Shown in pieces: positions 28,419 to 37,100 of a DNA stretch of 64,000 bases. Each line of letters starts with the position of its first letter. The stretch's first letter is position 1. The stretch is taken from contig NZ_PVBR01000018.1 of NCBI RefSeq assembly GCF_002980495.1, positions 41,577-105,576 on the forward strand, in the 5' to 3' direction. The notes under the pieces were generated by a model. The model was not told the origin of the DNA. It did no database searches and saw only the letters and a program-made list of their open reading frames with translations. This DNA comes from Phyllobacterium phragmitis (lineage in GTDB: Bacteria > Pseudomonadota > Alphaproteobacteria > Rhizobiales > Rhizobiaceae). Made by a program: the position numbers and the translations under genes.

Positions 28419-29443
28419 GGTCTGATTTCCTGCCGCTCTGTTTTGGCCGGCTTCAGCTCACGCTTCAGGAATATGCCCATACCCGACGCCGAGGCGGACT
28501 GCGCCAGCAGGATCATGATGATGACGGCGGCTTTCAGGATGAGATTATATTCCGGCGGAAAGCCGGAGATCAGAATGCCGGTGTTCATCGCCTGGATGAT
28601 GAGGGCGCCGAGGATCGACATCAGGATGCTGAAGCGGCCGCCGAGAAGCGAAGTGCCGCCGATGACGACGGCCAGGATGGCGTCGAGTTCGAGCCAGAGG
28701 CCGGCATTGTTGGCATCCGCGCCACGGATATCGGCGGCGACGATGATGCCGGCCAGTCCTGCGCACAAACCGCTGAAGCCATAGACGACGAAGAGGATGA
28801 AGCGGCTGTTGATGCCGGAAAACGTGCTGGCGCTGCGGTTGACGCCGATCGCCTCGATCAAAAGCCCGAGCGCCGTGCGCCGCACCAGAAGAATGGCAAA
28901 CAGGCCGAGCACCGCCGCCAGCACGACCGGCATGGGAATACCGAGAAAGGCGCCGGTACCGAAGAAGATCAGACCGGGATCGTTGAAGGTGACGATGGTG
29001 CCCTCGGTGATGAGCTGTGCGATGCCGCGCCCCGCCACCATCAATATCAGTGTGGCGACGATGGGCTGCAGGTCGAAGAAGGCGATGAGCAGGCCATTCC
29101 ACAATCCGCAGAGGAGGCCGACGCCGAGCGCCGCCAGGATGATGACCGGCAGCGAATGCCCTTCGACGGCGAGCGTCGCCGCCACCGCGCCCGCCACCGC
29201 CATGACCGCGCCGACCGAGAGATCGACGCCCTTCGAGGCGATGACAGCCGTCATGCCGATGGCGAGGATCACCACCGGCGCGCCGCGATTGAGCACATCG
29301 ATGAGGCTGCCGAAGAGGCGCCCATCCTGCAAGCGGATATCGAAGAAGCCGGGAAAGGCCAGATAGTTGAGAAACAGGATGACCGCCAGCGACAGAAGCT
29401 GCGGCAATGCCTTTCCGATCGAACCTGACATGAAACCGTTCAT
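28415..29443 (-). CDS. ytfT: Furanose ABC transporter permease (YtfT-like)
   Basis: 342 residues of the RbsC/YtfT permease family. The helix AIGMTAVIASKGVDLSVGAV matches the conserved substrate-path motif of this family, and EAIGVNRSASTFSGINSRF the following loop. The ATG overlaps the stop of the ATPase gene (29440-29443) and its own stop overlaps yjfF. Together with YjfF it should import galactofuranose or a related furanose sugar. Confidence 0.9.
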   Translation of the reverse strand: MNGFMSGSIGKALPQLLSLAVILFLNYLAFPGFFDIRLQDGRLFGSLIDVLNRGAPVVILAIGMTAVIASKGVDLSVGAVMAVAGAVAATLAVEGHSLPVIILAALGVGLLCGLWNGLLIAFFDLQPIVATLILMVAGRGIAQLITEGTIVTFNDPGLIFFGTGAFLGIPMPVVLAAVLGLFAILLVRRTALGLLIEAIGVNRSASTFSGINSRFILFVVYGFSGLCAGLAGIIVAADIRGADANNAGLWLELDAILAVVIGGTSLLGGRFSILMSILGALIIQAMNTGILISGFPPEYNLILKAAVIIMILLAQSASASGMGIFLKRELKPAKTERQEIRP

Positions 29444-31014
29444 TGTTCCACCTTTGGGGGGGCTCCCTTCCCGGTGTCAGCCGCGATGGTCCGCATGATC
29501 GTTGCCGGGTTGATGTCGCTGCCGGTCAGTTCCGCTGTGTGGACACGGTCGCGCAGCACGCGGACGCGGCTCGAATAGGCGACGATCTCCTCGATCTCGG
29601 AGGAGATGACGAGCAGCGCCATGCCGTCATCACAGAGCCTGTTGATGAGCCTGATGATTTCCGCATGCGCCCCGACATCGATGCCGCGCGTCGGCTCATC
29701 GAGGATGAGGAAGCGCGGACTGGTCGCAAGCCAACGGGCGAGAATGACCTTCTGCTGATTGCCGCCGGAGAGAAACTTGACCGGTTTCTCTATATCGGAG
29801 GTGCGGATATCAAGCGCCTTGACGAAGCGGTCGGCGAGATCCGACTGCTCACGGCTCGACAGGCGGCGAAGCCAGCCGCGCCGCGCCTGCAGCGCCAGCG
29901 CAATGTTTTCGCGCACCGAGAGATCGCCGACGATGCCGTCCGTCTTGCGGTCCTCCGGGCAGAGGCCGAAGCCCGCCGCCACGGCCTCGCGCGGCGAGCG
30001 GATGCGGATTTCCCTGCCGTCGATCGACGCCTTGCCATTATCGGGAACATCGATGCCGAAAAGAAGCCGCGCCGTCTCGGTGCGGCCCGAGCCGAGAAGG
30101 CCTGCGACGCCGACAACTTCACCCTCGGCGATATCGAGGTCGAACGGCGCGATGCTGCGCGCAAGACCGTAATCGCGAAACGAGATGCGGGGAGCCGAAG
30201 CGGGTGGCGCGGTGCGGTGCGTCGTATGGGTGACTTCGGCAAGCGTGCGGCCGAGCATCTTGGAAACCAGATCGATCTTGCTCAGATCCCTGGTCAACGC
30301 CGTCCCGGCGAGACTGCCATTGCGCAGGATCGTCACGCGGTCGCTGACGGCATAGACCTGATCGAGGAAATGGGTGATGAAGACCAGCCCCAAGCCCCGC
30401 GCCTTGAGCTGGCGCATGACGGTGAAGAGCATTTCGGTTTCATGGCTGTCGAGGCTGGCCGTCGGCTCGTCGAGGATCAGAACCCTGCCCGACAGATCGA
30501 CGGCGCGGGCGATCGCGATCAATTGCTGCATGGCGACGGAATAGCGCGCCAGGTCGGCCGAGACATCGATATCCATGCCATATTGGGCAAGCAGCGCGCG
30601 GGCGCGTCTTTCCATCTCGCGGCGATCGACGAAGCCGAAGCGCTTGGGCTGGCGGCCGATGAAGAGATTTTCCGCGACCGACAGATTGGGCAGGAGATTG
30701 ACCTCCTGATAGACGGTGCCGATGCCAAGATGCTGTGCCTGCAGCGTGTCGCGTACGCTGATCTCGCGGCCCTCGAAGCGGATCACGCCGGAATCCGGCT
30801 GATGCACGCCGGTCAGAACCTTGATCAAGGTCGATTTTCCGGCGCCGTTTTCGCCCAGAAGCGCATGGATTTCGCCTGCGCGGATATCGAAATCGACGCC
30901 ATCGAGCGCCTTGAAGCCGAGAAACGACTTATGGATATTCTCGACGCTCAAAAGCACATCGCTCTGTAATGAGCCCTGCGCGGCGTCGCTTTCAGCTGGC
31001 GCATTTCCCGTCAT
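29440..31014 (-). CDS. ytfR: Furanose ABC transporter ATPase with two nucleotide-binding domains (YtfR-like)
   Basis: 524 residues with tandem ATPase domains as in RbsA/YtfR. The first Walker A is LLGENGAGKSTLIKVL, with Walker B VLILDEPTASLD. In the second half GLLGSGRTETARLLFG replaces the canonical lysine motif, as is normal for the degenerate C-terminal domain, and LSGGNQQKVILARWLA plus LILDEPTRGIDVGA follow. It is separated from ytfQ by a structured 160-base region. Confidence 0.93.
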   Translation of the reverse strand: MTGNAPAESDAAQGSLQSDVLLSVENIHKSFLGFKALDGVDFDIRAGEIHALLGENGAGKSTLIKVLTGVHQPDSGVIRFEGREISVRDTLQAQHLGIGTVYQEVNLLPNLSVAENLFIGRQPKRFGFVDRREMERRARALLAQYGMDIDVSADLARYSVAMQQLIAIARAVDLSGRVLILDEPTASLDSHETEMLFTVMRQLKARGLGLVFITHFLDQVYAVSDRVTILRNGSLAGTALTRDLSKIDLVSKMLGRTLAEVTHTTHRTAPPASAPRISFRDYGLARSIAPFDLDIAEGEVVGVAGLLGSGRTETARLLFGIDVPDNGKASIDGREIRIRSPREAVAAGFGLCPEDRKTDGIVGDLSVRENIALALQARRGWLRRLSSREQSDLADRFVKALDIRTSDIEKPVKFLSGGNQQKVILARWLATSPRFLILDEPTRGIDVGAHAEIIRLINRLCDDGMALLVISSEIEEIVAYSSRVRVLRDRVHTAELTGSDINPATIMRTIAADTGKGAPPKVEQ

Positions 31015-31044
31015 GCCGCCGCTCCTCCAACTCGTGAGGTAAGT

Positions 31045-31157
31045 TGCCCCTCACCCTTACCCTCTCCCCGTAAACGGGGCGAGGGGGGCATAAACGTTGC
31101 CGCTTCTCCCTTCTCCCCGTTTGCGGGGAGAAGGTGCCGGCAGGCGGATGAGGGGCA
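31045..31157. repeat. Structured palindromic region between ytfQ and ytfR
   Basis: Outer arms TGCCCCTCA (31045-31053) and TGAGGGGCA (31149-31157) enclose two hairpins. One is around CTCCCCGTAAACGGGG. The other is perfect, CTTCTCCCCG (31110-31119) / CGGGGAGAAG (31124-31133), with a TTTG loop. Similar CTTCTCCCCG stems recur in Rhizobiales intergenic DNA. In the operon mRNA this lies after the binding-protein gene, where it may stabilise that transcript or attenuate downstream expression. Confidence 0.65.
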
Positions 31158-31175
31158 TTCGCAAAGCCGAAGGGC

Positions 31176-32141
31176 TTAGTACCCCAGGCCCTTTTTCTCC
31201 TCATAGACCTTCATCGGATCGTCAGCTTGCGTGTAAAGCTTCGATTCCGTCTGGATCCATTTCGGCGGGGCCTTGCCGCTGTCCTTGAACGCCTTCAGCG
31301 CATCGAAGGCGGGACCGGCCATGTTCGGGGTCAGTTCGACCGTCGCATTGGCTTCGCCATCGGCCATCGCCTTGAAGATATCAGGGACGGCATCGATGGA
31401 TACGACGAGAAGGTCGGTTCCGGGCTTGAGACCCGCTTCCTTGATGGCCTGGATCGCGCCGACAGCCATGTCGTCATTATGGGCGTAGAGCGCGCAGATG
31501 TCCTTGCCGCCATTCTCCGCCTTGATGAAGCCTTCCATCACTTCCTTGCCCTTGGAGCGGGTGAAATCGCCCGTCTGGCTGCGGATGATCTTCAGGTTGT
31601 CATGGCCTGCAATGCCTTCCTCGAAGCCCTTCTTGCGGTTGATCGCCGGGCTGGAGCCGACGGTTCCCTGTAACTCGACGATATTGCACGGCTTGTCGCC
31701 GACCGTCTTGACCAGCCATTCGCCGGCAACCTTGCCTTCATGAACGGTGTCGGACGTGACAGCCGTCAGGTAAAGATCCGGATTTGCCGTCTCGATAGTG
31801 CGGTCGAGAAGGATGACCGGAATTTCGGCATCCTTGGCTTCTTCCAGGACAGAGTCCCAGCCCGTCGCCACGACAGGCGCGACGAAGATGCCGTCGACGC
31901 CCTGGGCGATGAAGCCGCGAATGGCCTTGATCTGGTTTTCCTGCTTCTGCTGGGCATCGGCGATCTTGAGATCGACACCGCGCTTTTCCGCCTCGATCTT
32001 GGTGACGGCCGTCTCGGCGGCGCGCCAGCCGGATTCCGATCCGATCTGCGAAAAGCCGACCGTCAGGTCAGCAGCACTCGCGGCACCGGCAAATGCCACC
32101 GCTGCAACCGTGCTCATCATCATGCGCTTCAAATACGACAT
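31176..32141 (-). CDS. ytfQ: Galactofuranose-type ABC transporter substrate-binding protein
   Basis: 321 residues with a Sec signal peptide ending about AASAAD (residue 24). The mature chain LTVGFSQIGSESGWRAAET, KQENQIKAIRGFIAQGVD, VVATGWDSVLEEAKDAEIPV, VELQGTVG, RSQTGDFTRSKGKEVMEGF and YAHNDDMAVGAIQAIKEAGL closely follow E. coli YtfQ, which binds galactofuranose. It is the first gene of a leftward operon ending with a FadR regulator. The physiological ligand here could also be another furanose such as arabinofuranose. Confidence 0.93.
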   Translation of the reverse strand: MSYLKRMMMSTVAAVAFAGAASAADLTVGFSQIGSESGWRAAETAVTKIEAEKRGVDLKIADAQQKQENQIKAIRGFIAQGVDGIFVAPVVATGWDSVLEEAKDAEIPVILLDRTIETANPDLYLTAVTSDTVHEGKVAGEWLVKTVGDKPCNIVELQGTVGSSPAINRKKGFEEGIAGHDNLKIIRSQTGDFTRSKGKEVMEGFIKAENGGKDICALYAHNDDMAVGAIQAIKEAGLKPGTDLLVVSIDAVPDIFKAMADGEANATVELTPNMAGPAFDALKAFKDSGKAPPKWIQTESKLYTQADDPMKVYEEKKGLGY

Positions 32142-32202
32142 TGTTTCCTCCCTTGTCGTTCACCGTCCGGCCTCATGTCCTCCCGAACTGCTCAAGTTAT
32201 TA

Positions 32203-32215
32203 TCATATAGTAATA
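32203..32215 (-). promoter_or_regulatory. Putative FadR-type operator in the ytfQ promoter
   Basis: TCATATAGTAATA shares 11 of 13 bases with the inverted repeat before gguC (24848-24860). It lies in an AT-rich stretch (TTATTATCATATAGTAATAT) 62 bases upstream of ytfQ, in the divergent gap toward the aldose epimerase gene. One regulator acting at both places is inferred. Confidence 0.5.
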
Positions 32216-32329
32216 TAAATTGAAAAGCCGCTATTTTTAAATTTCAGCATTCGATTTGCGGTTCCCTGGAAAAACCGGAAGAATAAAACAAAAGAACACA
32301 AAACGCGAAAAAGTGGGACGGAAATCGAG

Positions 32330-33343
32330 ATGAAAAAGACTGATTACGGGCATCTGGCCGGTGGGCAGACGGTCCATGCAATCGACATCGGCGGCCCGGA
32401 GTTGAGCGCGCGCATCCTCACCTATGGGGCGACGCTGGCCGATCTAACCATACAGACAGGGAATGACCCGCATTCGGTCATTCTCGGCTTCGACAGGCTT
32501 GAGGATTATCTGGCGCAGACGGCCTATGTCGGCGCGATCGCCGGGCGCTGCGCCAACCGCATCGCCGGCGGCCGGTTCACGCTCGACGGGGTCGATCATC
32601 AGCTGAGCCTCAACGAGAACGGCCGCACGCATCTTCACGGCGGCGTCGAAGGATTTTCGCGTAAGCTGTGGAGCATCGCCGATGCCGGTCCGTCATCGGT
32701 GACGCTGACGCTCGTCTCGCCGCACGACGACGAGGGCTATCCGGGCGAGGTGCGCGTCATCTGCCGTTATTCCATCGAGAGGATGACGCTGACGCTCGAA
32801 CTCACCGCCGAGACCGACCGCCCTACCCTCGTCAATCCAGCGGGGCACGCCTATTTCAATCTCGACGGTTCCGATACGATCCTCGACCACAGGCTGACCA
32901 TCCCGGCCAATGCCTACACGCCCGTCGACAGCGATCTCATCCCATCAGGCGAAATCGCCGATGTCGCCGGCACCATCTTCGATTTCAGCACACCGCGCCC
33001 GATCCGGTCCGGCAATCCCCACGCCGGCTACGATCATAATTTCGTCCTCGCCATGCAGCCTGCGGCAGTGCCCCGCCCCGCCGCGAGGTTGGAAGGCCCG
33101 CAAAGCGGCCTCGCCATGGAAATCTGGGCGACGGAACCCGGGCTGCAATTCTACGACGGCAATTTCCTGCCGCTGCCCCAACCTTTGCGCGGCGGACGGC
33201 AGGGCGAACGCTTCGGCGGCCTATGCCTCGAACCCCAGCGCTTCCCCGATGCGATTCATCATCCGCATTTTCCGGGATCCGTGCTGCGGCCCGGGGAGAT
33301 TTATCGGCAGGTGACGCAGTATGTGTTCAGCCGGGAGGATTGA
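32330..33343 (+). CDS. Aldose 1-epimerase (galactose mutarotase-like)
   Basis: 337 residues. The family motifs are GRCANRIAGGRFTLDG, the catalytic His in NGRTHLHGG, PAGHAYFNLDG with the second His, GYDHNFVL and the late PGLQFYDGNF, including the catalytic Glu preceding it. It interconverts anomers of hexoses or pentoses. Divergent placement from the ytfQ operon, across the shared operator, suggests it prepares the imported sugar for catabolism. Confidence 0.92.
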   Translation: MKKTDYGHLAGGQTVHAIDIGGPELSARILTYGATLADLTIQTGNDPHSVILGFDRLEDYLAQTAYVGAIAGRCANRIAGGRFTLDGVDHQLSLNENGRTHLHGGVEGFSRKLWSIADAGPSSVTLTLVSPHDDEGYPGEVRVICRYSIERMTLTLELTAETDRPTLVNPAGHAYFNLDGSDTILDHRLTIPANAYTPVDSDLIPSGEIADVAGTIFDFSTPRPIRSGNPHAGYDHNFVLAMQPAAVPRPAARLEGPQSGLAMEIWATEPGLQFYDGNFLPLPQPLRGGRQGERFGGLCLEPQRFPDAIHHPHFPGSVLRPGEIYRQVTQYVFSRED

Positions 33344-33425
33344 GGGGGCTCGAGCAAACGTGGCGGTGAAGAGCAGTCCACGGAAAAAAGAAGGCATCTT
33401 CGCATGCGGAAAGCGATAATGTAAC

Positions 33426-34187
33426 ATGGCCCTAAAAATCCTCCGTCGCCTTATCCCTGATTGGGGCACCACTTATGGGCCACCCGGCGAAGGCCCCTTT
33501 CCAGCAATCATGATCTTCCATGGCTCGGAGGGTGCATGGTCCGGTTGGAGCCACCGTAATGCCGTGATCCTTGCAGCGCACGGCTTCCTGGCTTTTCCCT
33601 TCGGTTATTCAAACGGTGGCAACGCCTGGAATGCAGGAAATATCGTCAATGTGCCTCTGGACAGGACCGTCGACGCCCTTGCCGCATTGCGGGCGTTTCC
33701 TGCCACGGCCGAGAAGGTCGGGCTTTATGGGGTTTCCCGCGGTGCGGAACATGCCTTGCTGGCCGCATCTCTCATGGCCCGAGACGGTGTAGGGGGCCTG
33801 CCGGATGCGATTGCCGCCCATAGTCCGCCCGATGTCATCTGCGGAGCTTTCGACGGACGAAAATGGCGCGATGCGGGCGATCCCGGGTGGCAATCGTGGG
33901 ACCCGGGCCAGCGCGCATGGTCGTGGCGCGGCTCAACGGATGAGCTTCTTCCCTCTACTCCCATTGAAATCGAACGCTTCGAAGGACCTCTGTTCCTCAG
34001 TCATGGGACGGCCGATCAGGTCTGGTCCGTCGATATGACGAGGCGGCTTGCCGATCGATTGCACCGTCACGGAAGAAGACCTGAAGTCCATTATTACGAC
34101 GGGCAGGACCACATCCCAGGAAGCGCGGCGGAAAATGAACATCACGAACGCCTGATCGCGTTTTTCGAGCGCAATCTGACATCCTGA
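33426..34187 (+). CDS. Alpha/beta hydrolase (dienelactone hydrolase / BAAT-like)
   Basis: 253 residues. The nucleophile elbow is GVSRG (Ser about residue 99), with the acid probably Asp in HGTADQVWS and the base in GQDHIPGS near the C terminus. The oxyanion loop reads IMIFHGSEGAWSG. Length and motif order fit dienelactone hydrolase or the BAAT C-terminal thioesterase-like group. The substrate is not evident. It stands alone between the epimerase gene and a membrane/XRE gene pair. Confidence 0.75.
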   Translation: MALKILRRLIPDWGTTYGPPGEGPFPAIMIFHGSEGAWSGWSHRNAVILAAHGFLAFPFGYSNGGNAWNAGNIVNVPLDRTVDALAALRAFPATAEKVGLYGVSRGAEHALLAASLMARDGVGGLPDAIAAHSPPDVICGAFDGRKWRDAGDPGWQSWDPGQRAWSWRGSTDELLPSTPIEIERFEGPLFLSHGTADQVWSVDMTRRLADRLHRHGRRPEVHYYDGQDHIPGSAAENEHHERLIAFFERNLTS

Positions 34188-34310
34188 ACGAATATCGCTT
34201 CCAATCGGCGCAGCCATCAGCATTTTCCAGATCCGTGCGAGAACGAAACGCGCAAAACATGCGCTTTGTGGACAGGGCGTCGTTCATCTTCAACTGAGCA
34301 AGGCAAGTGT

Positions 34311-34330
34311 ATGTAAAGCCTACTTTACAT
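34311..34330. promoter_or_regulatory. Upstream palindrome ATGTAAAG-N4-CTTTACAT
   Basis: ATGTAAAG (34311-34318), CCTA, CTTTACAT (34323-34330): perfect 8-base arms. The same core recurs 37 bases further on in the larger palindrome 34341-34374. Two equal cores in front of a gene pair that includes an XRE regulator suggest a double operator. Confidence 0.65.
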
Positions 34331-34340
34331 TTTGAAGCGC

Positions 34341-34374
34341 CACCTATATGTAAAGGCTGCTTTACATATAGGTG
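34341..34374. promoter_or_regulatory. Downstream palindrome with 15-base arms before the membrane/XRE pair
   Basis: CACCTATATGTAAAG (34341-34355) and its exact reverse complement (34360-34374) enclose GCTG. The core ATGTAAAG-N4-CTTTACAT equals the upstream site. It ends two bases before the ATG at 34377 and also covers the ribosome-site-like AGGTG, so a bound repressor or the RNA stem could block expression. Confidence 0.7.
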
Positions 34375-34376
34375 CA

Positions 34377-34751
34377 ATGATGATTCGAAACATGATTCCG
34401 CCGATCCTGAGTATCATCGTCTATGCAATCACTCTCGCCATCTCGCTGCGGCTTCTGGCACATGACCTCGAAAATGGGGTGGTACGCATAGCCATCTCGC
34501 TGGCACCGATGGTTCCGGCAGTCTTTCTGTGCTGGTCCATCGTCAGAGCCATCGGATGCCTGGACGAAATGCAGCGCAAGTTACAACTTGAAGCCTTTGC
34601 CCTTGCGTTCGCGGGTACTGCGCTGATCACCTTCAGCTATGGCTTTCTGGAGAATGTCGGCTTTCCGAAGTTGTCACTGTTCGTGGTATGGCCGCTGATG
34701 TGCACGCTTTGGATTGCGGGTCTCGTCATTGGACGGCTGCGCTATAGATGA
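34377..34751 (+). CDS. Four-helix membrane protein of unknown function
   Basis: 124 residues from the ATG at 34377; the longer frame would run through the palindrome. About four hydrophobic helices are visible: MIPPILSIIVYAITLAISLR, ISLAPMVPAVFLCWSIV, FALAFAGTALITFSYGF and LFVVWPLMCTLWIAGLVI. Between helices two and three is a short polar loop CLDEMQRKLQLEA that recurs in small uncharacterised membrane proteins encoded with XRE regulators. Its stop overlaps the next start (ATGA), so both are made together. No function can be assigned. Confidence 0.75.
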   Translation: MMIRNMIPPILSIIVYAITLAISLRLLAHDLENGVVRIAISLAPMVPAVFLCWSIVRAIGCLDEMQRKLQLEAFALAFAGTALITFSYGFLENVGFPKLSLFVVWPLMCTLWIAGLVIGRLRYR

Positions 34752-34936
34752 ACAACCGCATCCAGGAACTTCGATTGCAGAAGAACTGGTCTCAAGCGGA
34801 CCTCGCCGCACTGCTCAAGGTGTCACGCCAGACGATCAATGCATTGGAGCGAGGGCGCTACGATCCCAGTCTGCCTTTGGCTTTCAGCATAGCCCGCCTG
34901 TTTGAGTTGACTATCGAGGAAGTATTTCAGCCTTGA
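34748..34936 (+). CDS. Small XRE-family regulator
   Basis: 62 residues that are almost only a helix-turn-helix: NNRIQELRLQKNWSQADLAA followed by VSRQTINALERGRYDPSLPL and LFELTIEEVF. This is the compact YozG/Xre-like type found downstream of small membrane proteins. It is coupled to the membrane gene by a four-base overlap, and is the obvious candidate to bind the two ATGTAAAG palindromes upstream. Confidence 0.85.
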   Translation: MNNRIQELRLQKNWSQADLAALLKVSRQTINALERGRYDPSLPLAFSIARLFELTIEEVFQP

Positions 34937-35058
34937 TCGCCGATGGCTGAACGACAGCAGAGGATGGTTTCCGGACAGATTACTGAAATAACCAATTCCG
35001 CTCACCGCAAGTTCCGATCAACGCAGCCTACCGCATCTTCCCCCTGAATTTACCCCAC

Positions 35059-35982
35059 TCACCCCCGCTTCAACCTCGCATACGCCACCGCCATCCGCGC
35101 TGCCAGATCGGCATTGTTGAGCACCAGCGCGATATTGGCCTTGAGGCTCGCGCCTTTGGACAATTCATTGATGCGGGCGAGGAGGAACGGGGTCAGTTCC
35201 TTGCGCTCGATGCCGCGCTTTGCTGCTTCGGCCACCGCCTCGGCGATCGTGCCGTCGATGAAGGCCGGGTCGAGCGCATCCGCCTCAGGGATCGGATTGG
35301 CGATGAGGATGCCGGTGCCGGAGCCCAGTTGCGCGTGCAGGAGCATCGCCTTGGCGATCGCTTCGGGCGTATCCAGCCGATGGTCGGCCTTGCAGCCGCT
35401 TGAGCGCGTGTAGAAGGCCGGGAAATCATCGCTGCCATAGGCGATGACCGGGACGCGCTGGGTTTCCAGATATTCGAGCGTCTTCGGGATATCGAGGATC
35501 GACTTGACGCCGGCGCAGACGACGGTGGTTGCGGTCTGGCCAAGCTCCGTCAGGTCGGCGGAGATGTCGAAGGTCGCCTCCGCTCCCCGGTGCACGCCGC
35601 CGACGCCGCCGGTGGCGAAGATATCGATGCCGGCAAGGGCGGCGATGCGCATGGTGGCCGAAACGGTGGTGCCTGCCGAACGCCCCTGCACCATGGCGGC
35701 GGCGAGATCGCGGCTCGATGCCTTCACCGCATCCTTCGCCTGCGCCAATGTCTCGATTTCCCTGTCCGCCAGCCCGACGCGGATCTTGCCCTCGACCACG
35801 GCTGTGGTTGCGGGGATCGCACCATGGCCGCGGATCACCGCCTCGACCTTGCGCGCCATCTCCAGATTGGCCGGATAGGGCATGCCGTGGGTGATGATGG
35901 TCGATTCGAGCGCGACGAGCGGCGCGCCGTCGGCGATCGCGGCCTTGACCTCTTCGGTCGGGTGGAGAAGCGATGCGTTCAT
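35059..35982 (-). CDS. psuG: Pseudouridine-5'-phosphate glycosidase
   Basis: 307 residues. PsuG signatures are VALESTIITHGMPYP (with the catalytic Glu), FATGGVGGVHRGAE, ADLTELGQTATTVVCAGVKSILD (split region around Lys) and GILIANPIPEADALD. It splits pseudouridine-5'-phosphate reversibly to ribose-5-phosphate and uracil. The ATG overlaps the stop of the kinase gene by four bases, making a psuK-psuG unit. The uracil released could enter the pyrimidine pathway encoded 20 kb to the left. Confidence 0.95.
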   Translation of the reverse strand: MNASLLHPTEEVKAAIADGAPLVALESTIITHGMPYPANLEMARKVEAVIRGHGAIPATTAVVEGKIRVGLADREIETLAQAKDAVKASSRDLAAAMVQGRSAGTTVSATMRIAALAGIDIFATGGVGGVHRGAEATFDISADLTELGQTATTVVCAGVKSILDIPKTLEYLETQRVPVIAYGSDDFPAFYTRSSGCKADHRLDTPEAIAKAMLLHAQLGSGTGILIANPIPEADALDPAFIDGTIAEAVAEAAKRGIERKELTPFLLARINELSKGASLKANIALVLNNADLAARMAVAYARLKRG

Positions 35983-37100
35983 GGGGAGACCCTTTCTGGA
36001 ATACGGTTCATATGAGCCGCGAGGAAGCGCGGCGAAAGCAGCGGATGGACGCTCGCCTCACTCTCGGTGGTAAGCGTTGCCAGAAGCGAGCCGGTGCGCG
36101 CGCCCTCCGCCAGGCTTGCGCCGGAGAGGAGCCGATAAAGCGTACCGGCGATCATGGCGTCGCCCGCACCTGTCACATCGACAGGCTGGGCCGGGACGGC
36201 ATCTATCTTCGTCATGCCTTCGGCACTCGCCACCAGCATGCCCGCCGCGCCCATGGTCAGCACCACTTCGGCAACGCCGCCTGCTCGCAGCGCATCCGCC
36301 GCCCGTTCCGGCGACAGGCGCGGTTCGTTTTCGCTACGGCCGAGCACCGCGTGGGCTTCATCCAGATTGAGGAAGAGAATATCCACACCGTCGAGATTCT
36401 TCGGCAACCGCCCGGCCTTGGGCGAAGACACGGCATCGATGGCGAGCCGGAAGCGCGCGCCCTCTTTGCGCGTGATCAGTGTCTGCAACGTCTCAGCCGG
36501 CAAATTGCAATCGGCGAAAACCCAGTTGGCGGCGGCCAGATGCGGCCAGACGCGATCGAGATGCGACGGCGAGAACAGGTCGAAGATGCCCATGTCGGCA
36601 ATCCCCAGCACCAGCTCGTTTTCCGGCCCCAATATGGCGGCATATTCAGCGGTCGGCGCTTCGCCTGAGACGACGATCTGGCTGGTATCGACGCCGAGAT
36701 CGCGCAAATGGCGGATGATCGAGCGTCCCGTATCATCATCGCCGACGATCGACACGAAAGCCGTCGTCACGTCGAGACGGGCGAGATTCTCCGCCACGTT
36801 GCGCGCCACGCCGCCAAAGCTGCGGTGGCCGTCGACCGGATTGGACGTCCCGGAAATCAGAGGCGCGCGGGCATGATATTTCCGGTCGAACACCGCACCG
36901 CCGAGAACGGCAATGTGCTTCGACGCGGGCAGGACATAGCCGCGCCCGAGAATATAGCCCTTGTGGACGAGCTGGACGACATGGGCCGCCACCGTCGAGC
37001 GCGCCAGGCCCAGCATATTGGCGATATCCTGCTGCCCGGCAAAGGGATTGGCCGTTATGATTTCCAGAACCGCGCGTTCCTGCGCGCCAAGATCGTCCAT
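35979..37100 (-). CDS. psuK: Pseudouridine kinase (PfkB family) with N-terminal winged HTH
   Basis: 373 residues. Residues about 1-60 form a helix-turn-helix (DLGAQERAVLEIITANP, IANMLGLARSTVAAHVVQL) of the type seen in YeiC/YeiI-like kinases. The PfkB part follows, with GGVARNVAENLARLD near the start and the catalytic DVTGAGDAMIAG late. It phosphorylates pseudouridine for PsuG. The HTH suggests the protein may also regulate its own operon; AACAATTGTT at 37158-37167 lies in the upstream gap. The pairing with psuG supports the substrate. Confidence 0.9.
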   Translation of the reverse strand: MDDLGAQERAVLEIITANPFAGQQDIANMLGLARSTVAAHVVQLVHKGYILGRGYVLPASKHIAVLGGAVFDRKYHARAPLISGTSNPVDGHRSFGGVARNVAENLARLDVTTAFVSIVGDDDTGRSIIRHLRDLGVDTSQIVVSGEAPTAEYAAILGPENELVLGIADMGIFDLFSPSHLDRVWPHLAAANWVFADCNLPAETLQTLITRKEGARFRLAIDAVSSPKAGRLPKNLDGVDILFLNLDEAHAVLGRSENEPRLSPERAADALRAGGVAEVVLTMGAAGMLVASAEGMTKIDAVPAQPVDVTGAGDAMIAGTLYRLLSGASLAEGARTGSLLATLTTESEASVHPLLSPRFLAAHMNRIPERVSP

